Shown in pieces: positions 11,203-20,457 of a stretch of 64,000 bases of DNA. The notes under the pieces were generated by a model, which did no database searches, was not told where the DNA came from, and worked only from the letters and a program-made list of their open reading frames with translations. Both the position numbers and the translations under genes were made by a program. Source of the stretch: Trematomus loennbergii (taxonomy: Eukaryota > Chordata > Actinopteri > Perciformes > Nototheniidae); NCBI GenBank assembly GCA_012861695.1, contig JAAOOA010000166.1, positions 527,236 to 591,235 of the forward strand. Reading direction: 5' to 3'. Position 1 is the stretch's first letter. Every line of letters starts with the position of its first letter.

Positions 11203-12588
11203 ACTGAATATGGTTCTTAATGTGATACCAAGTCCATCTGGACAGTCTTCATTTCCATCATTGTTGGGCTCTCCTGAACTCTAAGAGACAAAGAGAATGA
11301 ACCCTAACTTGCTCCTGATTGCATGGCGATCAGTGTGAGTGTGAGTCTCCTTCTCCCTTAGCAGGTGCATGCACTATATGAATGTGTGTATCCTGCTGTT
11401 CAGCTTGACTTATGTCAAAGTCATTTGAGGGCTCACGAGAGTGGAACAGTGCTATATCAATGCTGCCAATTCACCATATACACTATTTCTATCTCCTTCC
11501 CTCCTTCCTTTCCATGATCTTTGAACTGAAGCTGATACTCTAGTTGTGGGTTATTTGGGGTGTTTAAACTTGTAATACTGTTGTCCAGGGTGTGGTCCGT
11601 TTGCATTAGTCAACAATACACAGAAGGATTGTGGGCACTTTGGTTTCACCCGGTTCTTTTCCAGTACCTCTTCAATCAAATAACACAAAGGAAAAACCCA
11701 AGAAGTTTGACTTTTTTTGAAAATGATCAACCAACCAAAGGTTTATGTTTGAATAATTTAGATTGTTTTTGTTTCCCAACAAAAACCAAGAATCATTCAT
11801 TTGATATGAATTGCATTGAAATCTGAGACGTAGGTGATAAACATGTCTGTAACCATGCTGCCATGCCGAGTTTCACGCCATGCCTGCTTGAATATACTCT
11901 ATGCAAGTACTATTGACTATATATTGAATAGTGCTATATATATATATATATATATAATACTCTGTAATCTTAACTATATCTGATAGCTCAAGCCCTCCTT
12001 TCGTTAGTCTTAATGTCTTGTTTTATCAGAAAATAGTATCGAGTACATTTGAGGTTTGTACGTTTACGTCCATGTGACAGAGAAACATGATAAGTAGTGT
12101 CCCTGTCCATGAAACACCTGTTGTTCCCATAACCAGAAAAAGAGTGATGGTACTTTTCCCAATAAATCATGTCGCTAAAACTAGACTCATCACTTTGAAG
12201 CATTCCTAAATCAAATCTGTGCAAAAGTTAAAGTTTATTGAACAAAACAATAACCAAAGCAGGACTATAGGGTCACCAGGAAAGAGCAGGTTCAGCCCGT
12301 TGGTCATCCACACACCAGGTGCCGTGAATACCTGACCACATCCATGTGACCATTGAATGATATACAACTGTGTGTGGTTCAAACCAATACGTAGAATACC
12401 AGGAATAATAAGCAACGGCTCAAAATGTAATAAATCAATATTATTTACTAAATGTATTGATATTTAAAAAAGGTGTAGAAATAATTCCTTTGATTAACCC
12501 CTGGAGTGTGAATATGGAACATTCATGAAAATAAAGGTTAGACAAAAGGACTTCTGTTCACACACTTATATAAGTTTACATCTGTGTC
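11203..12588. other. noncoding left flank of the unit
   Basis: AT-rich, with a variable (TA)n tract at about 11935-11956. Equivalents lie at 19026, 25475, 31663, 42961 and 58759. The open frames here (11560-11826 plus; 12206-12415 minus) show no domain, and the first is shifted by indels in units 5 and 6. A minus-strand AATAAA at 12234-12239 could be a distal poly(A) site. I see no gene. Confidence 0.6.
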
Positions 12589-12594
12589 TTTATT
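12589..12594 (-). terminator. poly(A) signal of lectin copy 1
   Basis: AATAAA on the minus strand, about 45 nt past the lectin stop codon. The same hexamer is at the same distance in the other copies (for example 20408-20413). Confidence 0.7.
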
Positions 12595-12638
12595 GTTATC
12601 ATGTTAACAAAACAGGCGAACACGTAACATCTCAGCTG

Positions 12639-13106
12639 CTAAGGACAAGTTGTGCGAGATGCACAAACTGAGGGGAAAGTATTTGAACACTTTGAATCAT
12701 TCCACTTCTTTCCAAAGTTGTTGTGTACACAGTCTTCATCTCCTAGGTTGTTTGGTTCTCCTTTATACCAAAAGAAATACTTGACTGCACACCCATCAGA
12801 CCACATCCATCTTCCTTCTTTGGCCATGTCATTGAGTCCGATCCATGTTGCTCCCTCATTAGGGTCAGAGCTTCTGATCAGGAGTTGGACAAAAACCTCT
12901 TCCTCTCTGCTGTGGATAGACACCAGGTTGCCTCCCTGGGACACACAGTAGAGCTCTGCATCAGCCCAGGTCGTCTTTGTGTTGAAGTACTTGTAGCAGC
13001 GGCCGTTGAAGGAGAACCAGAAGGAGGGACAGGTGTCTTGCTGGAGCTCATCTGAAGAAGACACAGCACCCAGAGCCAGGCCCAACAGGAAGAGGAAACC
13101 CAGCAT
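12639..13106 (-). CDS. secreted C-type lectin, copy 1
   Basis: 155-residue protein with an N-terminal signal peptide (about residues 1-18, MLGFLFLLGLALGAVSS) and one complete C-type lectin-like domain (about 26-150). Visible landmarks: CPSFW (26-30), CYKYF (37-41), WIGL (88-91), EPN (117-119) and WND (135-137). EPN with WND is the Ca2+-dependent mannose-type sugar site of the family. Eight cysteines: C26/C37, C54/C148 and C126/C140 fit the long-form pairs, leaving C106 and C154 as a likely extra pair. The closest family by pattern is fish lactose-binding/nattectin-type lectins and type II antifreeze proteins; which function applies is not decidable here. The whole domain lies in one exon, whereas relatives usually have introns, which suggests a retrocopy. 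The start is chosen by the signal peptide and the TATA box about 100 bp upstream. Confidence 0.9.
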   Translation of the reverse strand: MLGFLFLLGLALGAVSSSDELQQDTCPSFWFSFNGRCYKYFNTKTTWADAELYCVSQGGNLVSIHSREEEVFVQLLIRSSDPNEGATWIGLNDMAKEGRWMWSDGCAVKYFFWYKGEPNNLGDEDCVHNNFGKKWNDSKCSNTFPSVCASRTTCP

Positions 13107-13205
13107 GATGATGATGATGATGATGTCACTGTCTCTGTCTGTGTAAGTTGCACTGAACCGTTGGAGAGGATGGAGATTGTGAAGCTTCTAGTGACAGGCT
13201 GCTTG

Positions 13206-13287
13206 TTATATATGTGTGGGAATGTGACGTCATTGTCACGTGACGTGATCACATGACCGGTGCCCGGTAAAATGTAAGTTATAAAAG
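13206..13287. promoter_or_regulatory. bidirectional promoter, unit 1
   Basis: Minus-strand TATATAA at 13206-13212 serves the lectin. Plus-strand TATAAAAG at 13280-13287 lies 30 bp before a C-rich pyrimidine start (13310) for the divergent gene. Between them are TGACGTCA (13225-13232, a full CRE palindrome), GTCACGTGAC (13235-13244, the CLEAR/USF-type E-box palindrome), a CRE-like TGACGTGA and a CACATG E-box. The motifs are seen directly; the shared promoter role is inferred. Confidence 0.65.
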
Positions 13288-13504
13288 TTTTTCCGGCAAT
13301 TTCAGAAAACCTTTCTCTTGGCTGCACGGCACGCGCACTGTTCTCTCCCTCAAGGTAGGACTCGCGGGTTTAAGGTGGTTTTATGGTCTTTTCAATGAAC
13401 CTATGGAAGGGTCTCAGGTCAGTTTGTGTTTCATTAGGGCGAGGGCAAGATACGTTTTCCCATCATGGGGGGGAAACTCTTCAGACATTCAAAGCACGAG
13501 ACCT

Positions 13505-14451
13505 GGGGCCTCATTTATAAAGCTTTGCGTAGGATTCACGTGGAAGGTGGCTTACGTAGGACAAAGCAAATAAATACGCACAGACATTTCCCGATTCATT
13601 AAACACAGCGTACCGGCGTAGGACTTGCGTGCCGGCACGTCCTACGCCGGTTTCCCTTTTTATAAATCACAATCAACTCGCAATGCGGCGCAGCTTTTGC
13701 GGGCTTCACGTAACTCTCATCTGTGCCTATAAATAGTCAAAGAAACGCCCCGTATTAATATTCATTCAGACTGACTGCAGGAAGAAGATCGCAGGAAATG
13801 CCGACAGAACAGCTAAAAAAGACATTTCACACCGAGTCAGATTTTGGTTCTTTTGGGGAGGTCGAGACAAATCACATTGGTTCAAACTGCGTCCACCAAA
13901 CAGAGTAGCAGCATGGAGGTCGGATCGTCACCAAAATAAATAAGTGGTCCGAAAAGTTAAGTTAAAGAGAACCTATAGAAAAGCTACACGGCGTCAGTTT
14001 AAAGTAATTCTGTCTTTCTGCTTACCGCATCATTTATGAGAATACCTTTCTTAACAAGAGAACATCATCGAGGGGTGATCAATAACATTTCCGTTTTTAT
14101 GTATTTCTCCAATGTGTGTGTGCACTGAGGAGTCTCAAACAGGCGTTTGTTTCATCATTTTAAGATTGGCTTCAATCAAGTTTTGCAAAGTAATTCTTCA
14201 TATTTGATAAATGAGAGGTAACATTTTATTGATATTATTTCCACATATTTCTCTCCATTCTTCCTTCTGCCAACGGTGTCGCAGTTTCTCGTCTCTCCCG
14301 TTGTTGTGCGTACCGCGTACGGATGGGTCAGAGCGTGCGTGGAGGACCGCACATTTCCCCCTCAAGTAAATTTTTTATAAATCGCAAACAGTGCGTAGAA
14401 ACTGGCGTAAGCCATCTTTTGAGCGGACGCACCGTTTATAAATGAGGCCCC
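13505..14451. mobile_element. MITE in intron 1 of the divergent gene, unit 1
   Basis: Terminal inverted repeat GGGGCCTCATTTATAAA at both ends. The symmetry extends outward into AGACCT/AGGTCT. A perfect 12-bp stem hairpin lies at 13613-13650 (CCGGCGTAGGAC ... GTCCTACGCCGG). Copies in the other units are at the same place. No clear target duplication, so the superfamily is not assigned. Confidence 0.7.
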
Positions 14452-14661
14452 AGGTCTGTTACAAGCAATGTGTTTTTAATATGGTGTTTTACTCCAAGTT
14501 GTAATAGTTTTGAAGCAACTTGTAGGTGTTTTGCAGAGTGTAGAAGTGCTCATAACCAGCCGAGCAACCCGGGGAACTGGCTATGGACGTTTGCTCACTT
14601 TCTTCTAGCTCTTATTATTCTTTATAACATCTGTTCTTGTGTTTAATCCATAGAGCTGAGT

Positions 14662-15118
14662 ATGAGCGTTCCCCCTCCTGGATGGAGCCAGGAGGATCTA
14701 TTACTCTGTCAAAGTAAGCCTGGGTTTGAACCTTTTTTAATGCTATATTGAATTGGTGTTTGAGCAACTCTTAAGTTGCGTTTGGTTTTTAAAAGTCTAC
14801 TGTCCTCTAGTGCTTTTTTAGTTTTCTTTTCTGTCAATAGTTCTCTTGTGTGCAGATTGTGGGCAACATCATTGACCAAGTGCTTGTGTTACAGGCTCCT
14901 CTCCCTCTGGGGGAACCTTGTCTGCTTTCAGTGGAGGGACTGCACCGGGTGACACTTTGAAAGGGTGAGGAAACTAACTCCACTGTAATCATTTTGTAGA
15001 AGTTGTGCTTTGAGTAGTGTGTGCTTTTGTTCTCTTTGTGTCCCTCACAGTTAGCAGGCATTGTGACCTAGTGGACCAGACCTGCCCATCTGAGGAGGGG
15101 AAACCCACCATGTCATAG
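14662..15118 (+). CDS. predicted small spliced gene with 5'TOP-like start, copy 1
   Basis: I do not recognise this gene. Predicted transcript: exon 1 13310-13354 (noncoding, starts CCTTTCTCTTGG, donor AAG|GTAGGA), exon 2 14654-14713, exon 3 14895-14964, exon 4 from 15058. Coding parts 14662-14713, 14895-14964 and 15058-15118 join in frame to 60 residues, beginning MSVPPPGWSQEDLLLCQ and ending CDLVDQTCPSEEGKPTMS. Donors GTAAGC and GTGAGG and pyrimidine-rich acceptors look canonical. Acceptor choice at exon 4 matters: using the AG at 15050 instead of 15057 gives a stop after 41 residues. A terminal oligopyrimidine start is typical of translation-related and snoRNA-host genes, but I found no box C/D snoRNA in the introns, so it may be a long noncoding RNA. 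It is divergent from the lectin. Confidence 0.42.
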
Positions 15119-15211
15119 TGTAAAGCAGGCATCCTCAAAGTCCGGACTCCGGTCCGGATCCGGACCGAACCACAACTGTCTCTGGACTCTGAGCAAATTA
15201 TACTTTTCATA

Positions 15212-15248
15212 TGTATTATCTGTATTATCTGTATTATCTGTGTTATCT
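15212..15248 (+). repeat. short tandem repeat of TGTATTATC
   Basis: Four copies of a 9-mer, the last with one change, inside the hAT element. Confidence 0.85.
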
Positions 15249-16088
15249 GCGAGACATCGCCACAACGCAACGAGTCAAAATTCTCCGCTATGTCCACTGC
15301 AAACAGCACTCTGCATGTACGACTGTTCCACTGTCTGTGTGTGTCTGTCAACGCTTTGGTCCAATCACATTCAGCATCCCGTCAGCGTTTTTCCCCCCAA
15401 ACAGTCTGCGAATCAGAGGCACAGTAGGGCGGGTCTTCGCGGAATGCGGGTGGGAAAAATGCGTGTGTTTAAAAAAAAAAGTCAGAGCGAGAGTTAACAG
15501 CTCATCTAGTTGCATCTGTACTGTAGCTAGTAGCCTAGTTTCACCTACCGGGGTGGCAACTGGTACCCTAAAAATAGGCCTTGCCACCCCAGCTGCCACC
15601 CCAGTTGGCAGCTTTGTTTGAAAGAAAAGTTGTGGCTCATCGGACATATGAGAGAGAAAGTCTCTAATGTCCGAGTGCAAGTGAATGCAGCACAAGATGC
15701 ACGTCTTGTAACCCCTCCCCGGCCCTGATTTCAATTGAACCGTACGGCCCAAAACGAGAAGCATTCGAACTCAAGTACTGAAGGAATGAGGTATTTGCAG
15801 TCTACAATGACAGAGAAGAGACTATCAAGTTTGGCTGTACTCAGCATTTAATCAAAACGCACTAAAGCTGTTGATCTTAATAAGTTTGTGAGGCGTTTTG
15901 CTGAACAAAATGGTAATCCGCATTCAGCTGTAATAGACATGTCAACTTGATGCTCTGCTCACGGATGAGCATACAACACTGTTAAGATGATGACCTTACG
16001 TGTGTAAATATATATTTTTCTTTGTGGGGGTCTGCCCCAAAAAACAGTTTTAAGTCCTGAGAAAGTCAAATAAGACGTGTGTAAAACT

Positions 16089-16190
16089 ACACTGCCCAGC
16101 CAAAAAAAGTAACCACTTTGATTTAACTAGGCCAGTAGGTAAGGACATTACACTGGATAATAACTGAAGTATAAATAATGCATGACTGAA
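16089..16190 (+). mobile_element. Tc1/mariner-like MITE fragment nested in hAT
   Basis: ACTGCCCAGCCAAAAAAAGT followed by a TTTGATTTAACTAGGC stretch resembles a mariner-type non-autonomous element common in fish. Only one end is evident. Recognised from memory of the family, not from a search. Confidence 0.35.
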
Positions 16191-16199
16191 GTGATGGAG

Positions 16200-16545
16200 A
16201 CCATGTTTGAAGGCAAACAAAAAGAGGAAATAACAGGTCAAATCAAGCAAATCCCCCTCTCAGATTCCACAGCAACCAGAAGAACATAAATACTGGCTGG
16301 TGATTTGATTTATCAGCTTTGTGATGGAATAAAAAATGCACAGTGCATTTCCTTAGCTGTGGATGAGTCCACTGACACCACTGACAATGCTCAGTTGCTG
16401 GTGTTTGTGAGTTTTTATGATGAGGCAAAGGGGAGTTTGTTGAAGATGTGTTGGGCCTGACGAACCTCAGTGGACACACAAGGGGGCAAGACATTTATAA
16501 AGCAATAATGGGAATGCTGAATGAAAGAGGGTGCAGCTGCCTTTA
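16200..16545 (+). pseudogene. hAT transposase fragment, decayed
   Basis: Conceptual translation on the plus strand gives IPLSDSTATRR, a stop, then ISLAVDESTDTTDNAQLLVF and, after a 1-base shift, a further conserved stretch ending MGMLNERG. The pattern SLAxDESTD...AQLLxF marks the catalytic-core region of Charlie/ZBED5/GTF2IRD2-like hAT transposases. With one stop codon and one frameshift in about 100 codons it cannot be functional. It sits in the middle of the hAT element, in the orientation expected if the element reads left to right. Confidence 0.7.
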
Positions 16546-16825
16546 TTCATAACTGTGCAGCTCTTACACTGCGACTCTGAGGGATCAAGCACAGACACAA
16601 TAACAATGAAAACTGCTGCATACAGATTATTTTGTTTTTGCAACCTCGTGTTAAGAATCTTGTTGCAATTGTTTAAAAGACCGTAATAAACGGACCTTTG
16701 TCTTATTGAAACCATTTTTTTGGACCTTTAAGATTTGTATTTGAGTACCCCTGGTGTAAAGTATGTTCACCCTGTTACCCGTTGACAGCTGCTGAACATT
16801 GACATGTTAACATGTGTATTTGTGA

Positions 16826-16831
16826 AATAAA
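16826..16831 (+). terminator. poly(A) signal of the divergent gene, unit 1
   Basis: AATAAA in TGTGAAATAAAGCTGC, followed within 40 nt by a GT-rich stretch. It is in the same context in every unit (23006, 29455, 35642, 52445, 62726). Confidence 0.6.
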
Positions 16832-17604
16832 GCTGCTTTCTATTTGCTCATGAATGCCTCTGTTATTGTCCTCGTGAAGGGAAGCCCCAACATCTGCAAA
16901 ACAACTTTGGATTTAGATTGAGGGTCCACAGGTTCCTCCATCCCCTCAACAGGAGTTGGTGTTGTCAGCTCATATTAAAGGGGACCCCAGCCACAGTTAC
17001 CACATATGCATCAGAGAGGGTGTTTTCACTGTTGGCCTAATATATGATTGGTCAACTGAACTTGGCAACACTAAACACAAGCACACCTTAACATGAGCAG
17101 AAACAGACGACCTGCTCACCTGGAGATGTCGCACTAAACCTTCTCTACATTTTTGACAAGGAGTAAATGATATGAAATCAAATGTTCTTTACAATCTCCA
17201 GAAGATGTTGGTCGGGAGGGATAATGGTCTGTTTTTAAAACGCTTTCTAGCAAGTGAAGACCAAGCTGCCCATCACACTAAAGCTTTGTAAACATTTCAT
17301 TGAGTCACCACATTACCACGAATAATTCCCAGCTTGTGCAAAATGAAGATGAACATTAGGCAAAACAGACCATAAGCTTGTGTGGATATATCGTATAAAA
17401 CGTAATGTATTCATTTCAGGTGAGACTTGTTGCTTTGTCTCATGTTTCTTTTCATTCACAACTGATCGTCGCACTGACTTGCTCCTCTGCTGCCCTCCAG
17501 TGGCCACAAGGCACAACAGCTACTTTTACATTACAGCATGTAGCTCCAAAGCACACAAGTATTTCCGGTAACACTTTATTTTGATAGTCCATCTGTTGAC
17601 ACTC
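16832..17604. other. spacer downstream of the divergent gene
   Basis: Shared by all units with small indels. Small open frames on both strands near 17313-17571 are identical between copies but show no domain or codon signal. This spacer is where units 4 and 5 carry extra transposons. Confidence 0.5.
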
Positions 17605-18447
17605 TAATGCTGCGTTCACAGCGGACGCGATGAGATGGGGGCGGCGCGATTACATGTAAAGGCAATGCAGAGACGCGGACAGACGCGAATTCCCTCCGAC
17701 GGCGCGCATGAAGCGGTGGACACGGCGAGATTGAACGGTGCCGCGTTAAACGCGAGAGTTCAATTTTTTTCAACTGGAGCGCCAAATTCACGTGACGCGT
17801 TCTCGCGGAAGCCAATCAGCGGTGAGGATCTCAGCCTGCCGTCACTGACGTTCAACCACACAACATCAGCTGTTAGCTGTTAGCAGTTAGCACTCAGAGC
17901 TCACAGCTCATATCTGTTCAGAAACTGGACAAAAGTGAAACGAGTACAAACCACAGACTGCCTGTGTCATGGTGAATACAGTCGCTGCTTTATTTATGTC
18001 TGTATAGGCCGTTGTGAGTGTGGACGGTCGGAGCATATACTATATATTTATTTTAAAAGGTTTTTCCCCTGCCGTCTGTCTACAGACTTGTCAAAGCATT
18101 AATTCATGGTTTCTACTAACCGGTATCAGTATGTTGTTACTTCGGCATCATTTAGAAACGTGTATTACAATTTAATCACGGTAAAATATGTTAATTTTGT
18201 TGTAGTTGTAGCTCCCGAGCCAGCGCGTCTTGTTTGAATGATGCGAGTAAACACAGCTGGCAGCCGCGGTGAACCTCCAGCGTTTAGAGCGATGCGATAG
18301 GAGCGATTATGCTGCGTTCGCGCCGCGTCCACCGCTTCATGCGCGCTGTCGGAGCGAATTCGCGTCTCTCCGCGTCTCTGCATTGACTTTACATGTAATC
18401 GCGCCGCCCCCAAACATCGCATCGCGTCCGGTGTGAACGCAGCATTA
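17605..18447. mobile_element. foldback (long inverted repeat) element, short form, unit 1
   Basis: Left end TAATGCTGCGTTCACAGCGG, right end its near-perfect inverse (GCATTA at 18442-18447). Arms share ACATGTAATCGCGCCGCCCC in opposite orientations. Compared with units 2 and 4, most of the right arm is missing, joined at GCTGCGTTC|GCGCCGCG. Open frames of 122 residues here are repeat artefacts. Confidence 0.7.
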
Positions 18448-19025
18448 GAGCGAAGCGAATATTCGCATCGCGTCCGGTGTGAACGCAGCATAAGGCCGGT
18501 TCTCAATGTCGAGTACACATGCTGCAGAGCCACTATTTCAAGTATACTACGTCATAGAGTGGCGCAGAATGCTGGGCATTTAACATGCATTTAAACAGTC
18601 CTTCGGCGCCACTCGATGACTCAGGCCCAATCCCAAAGCACGCCCTACACCCTACCCCTACACACTCCCCCTCCGTGACGGAGTGAACTCCGTGGAGTGA
18701 CACATGAGGCTCCCTCCTGTCAGATGGAGGGAGACAGCAAGCTTTGGGACGGCCTCCCCTCTCTCCGGCAGAAACAGGAAATGCCGTAACTGTATGTAAC
18801 AACGGTTTCAAATCAGCTTCTCTTTGACCAAAAATAAAAATGAATAACTCAAATAAAACTCCAAACATCTTTAATTGTGTTACTTTTTTGTAAAGCTCTT
18901 TTAGTTTTAAACCTGATGTTTATAAGCTTCTTAGTTTTTGCAACAGTCGGTGACTAGGGATGTCTGTTCAAAACATTGCAAGCTTGAATAAATCATTTAA
19001 AGCAGTTATTTTTGCCAGACTTATT
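18448..19025. other. right flank of the unit
   Basis: A second copy of the foldback terminus, then GGCCCAATCCCAAAGCACGC and a small hairpin (ACGGAGTGAACTCCGT), resembling other fish MITE ends. The 111-residue minus-strand frame at 18533-18868 has no recognisable domain and is truncated in units 4 and 5. Confidence 0.45.
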
Positions 19026-20457
19026 ACTGAATATGGTTCTTAATGTGATACCAAGTCCATCTGGACAGTCTTCATTTCCATCATTGTTGGGCTCTCCTGA
19101 ACTCTAAGAGACAAAGAGAATGAACCCTAACTTGCTCCTGATTGCATGGCGATCAGTGTGAGTGTGAGTCTCCTTCTCCCTTAGCAGGTGCATGCACTAT
19201 ATGAATGTGTGTATCCTGCTGTTCAGCTTGACTTATGTCAAAGTCATTTGAGGGCTCACGAGAGTGGAACAGTGCTATATCAATGCTGCCAATTCACCAT
19301 ATACACTATTTCTATCTCCTTCCCTCCTCCTTCCATGATCTTTGAACTGAAGCTGATACTCTAGTTGTGGGTTATTTGGGGTGTTTAAACTTGTAATACT
19401 GTTGTCCAGGGTGTGGTCCGTTTGCATTAGTCAACAATACACAGAAGGATTGTGGGCACTTTGGTTTCACCCGGTTCTTTTCCAGTACCTCTTCAATCAA
19501 ATAACACAAAGGAAAAACCCAAGAAGTTTGACTTTTTTTGAAAATGATCAACCAACCAAAGGTTTATGTTTGAATAATTTAGATTGTTTTTGTTTCCCAA
19601 CAAAAACCAAGAATCATTCATTTGATATGAATTGCATTGAAATCTGAGACGCAGGTGATAAACATGTCTGTAACCATGCTGCCATGCCGAGTTTCACGCC
19701 ATGCCTGCTTGAATATACTCTATGCAAGTACTATTGACTATATATTGAATAGTGCTATATATATATATATATATAATACTCTGTAATCTTAACTATATCT
19801 GATAGCTCAAGCCCTCCTTTCGTTAGTCTTAATGTCTTGTTTTATCAGAAAATAGTATCGAGTACATTTGAGGTTTGTACGTTTACGTCCATGTGACAGA
19901 GAAACATGATAAGTAGTGTCCCTGTCCATGAAACACCTGTTGTTCCCATAACCAGAAAAAGAGTGATGGTACTTTTCCCAATAAATCATGTCGCTAAAAC
20001 TAGACTCATCACTTTGAAGCATTCCTAAATCAAATCTGTGCAAAAGTTCAAGTTTATTGAACAAAACAATAACCAAAGCAGGACTATAGGGTCACCAGGA
20101 AAGAGCAGGTTCAGCCCGTTGGTCATCCACACACCAGGTGCCGTGAATACCTGACCACATCCATGTGACCATTGAATGATATACAACTGTGTGTGGTTCA
20201 AACCAATACGTAGAATACCAGGAATAATAAGCAACGGCTCAAAATGTAATAAATCAATATTATTTACTAAATGTATTGATATTTAAAAAAGGTGTAGAAA
20301 TAATTCCTTTGATTAACCCCTGGAGTGTGAATATGGAACATTCATGAAAATAAAGGTTAGACAAAAGGACTTCTGTTCACACACTTATATAAGTTTACAT
20401 CTGTGTCTTTATTGTTATCATGTTAACAAAACAGGCGAACACGTAACATCTCAGCTG

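Larger units (their letters stand above)
15126..16753 (+). mobile_element. hAT (Charlie-type) element in the 3' UTR, unit 1 only
   Basis: Ends CAGGCATCCTCAAAG and, inverted, CAGGGGTACTCAAAT. It is flanked by perfect 8-bp duplications GTGTAAAG (15118-15125, 16754-16761). Units 2-6 show the empty site, single GTGTAAAG. The insertion begins 7 bp past the predicted stop of the divergent gene and pushes its poly(A) signal 1.6 kb away. Confidence 0.88.
11203..19025. repeat. lectin array unit 1 (7.8 kb)
   Basis: Begins ACTGAATATGGTTCTTAATG and runs to the next copy of that start at 19026. Order: noncoding left flank, minus-strand lectin gene, bidirectional promoter, plus-strand spliced gene (with a MITE in intron 1), a hAT insertion in its 3' UTR, spacer, foldback element and right flank. 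The left edge joins a dispersed-repeat end rather than the unit-end sequence found at the other junctions. Confidence 0.95.

Noticed and set aside
11560..11826. 88-residue plus-strand frame present in each unit
   Set aside because: Shifted or truncated by small indels in units 3, 5 and 6, no domain, AT-rich flank. Repetition only reflects the duplication.
12206..12415. 69-residue minus-strand frame and a second AATAAA downstream of the lectin
   Set aside because: No domain. It could be distal 3' UTR, but nothing supports a separate gene.
12652..12951. 99-residue plus-strand frame opposite the lectin
   Set aside because: Antisense shadow of the lectin coding sequence, preserved only because the lectin is.
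12639..13106. Calling the lectin an antifreeze protein or a toxin
   Set aside because: Only the general fold and sugar-site motifs are visible; the family includes mucus, egg and venom lectins as well as antifreeze proteins.
12878..13327. 149-residue minus-strand frame overlapping the lectin start and promoter
   Set aside because: Runs through the TATA box and CRE and reads the lectin in another frame; a low-complexity Ser run comes from the CAT repeat.
13355..14894. snoRNA in introns of the 5'TOP-like gene
   Set aside because: Looked for box C (RTGATGA) with box D (CTGA) and for an H/ACA layout; found only a 7-bp stem (CAAGTTG/CAACTTG) without the required boxes.
14867..14957. Alternative exon 3 starting after TGTGCAG
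   Set aside because: It gives an attractive 34-codon open stretch, but joined to exon 2 it reads a stop after a few codons. The acceptor at 14894 keeps the long frame.
18533..18868. 111-residue minus-strand frame in all units
   Set aside because: Lies in MITE-like flank sequence, shortened in units 4 and 5, no recognisable domain.
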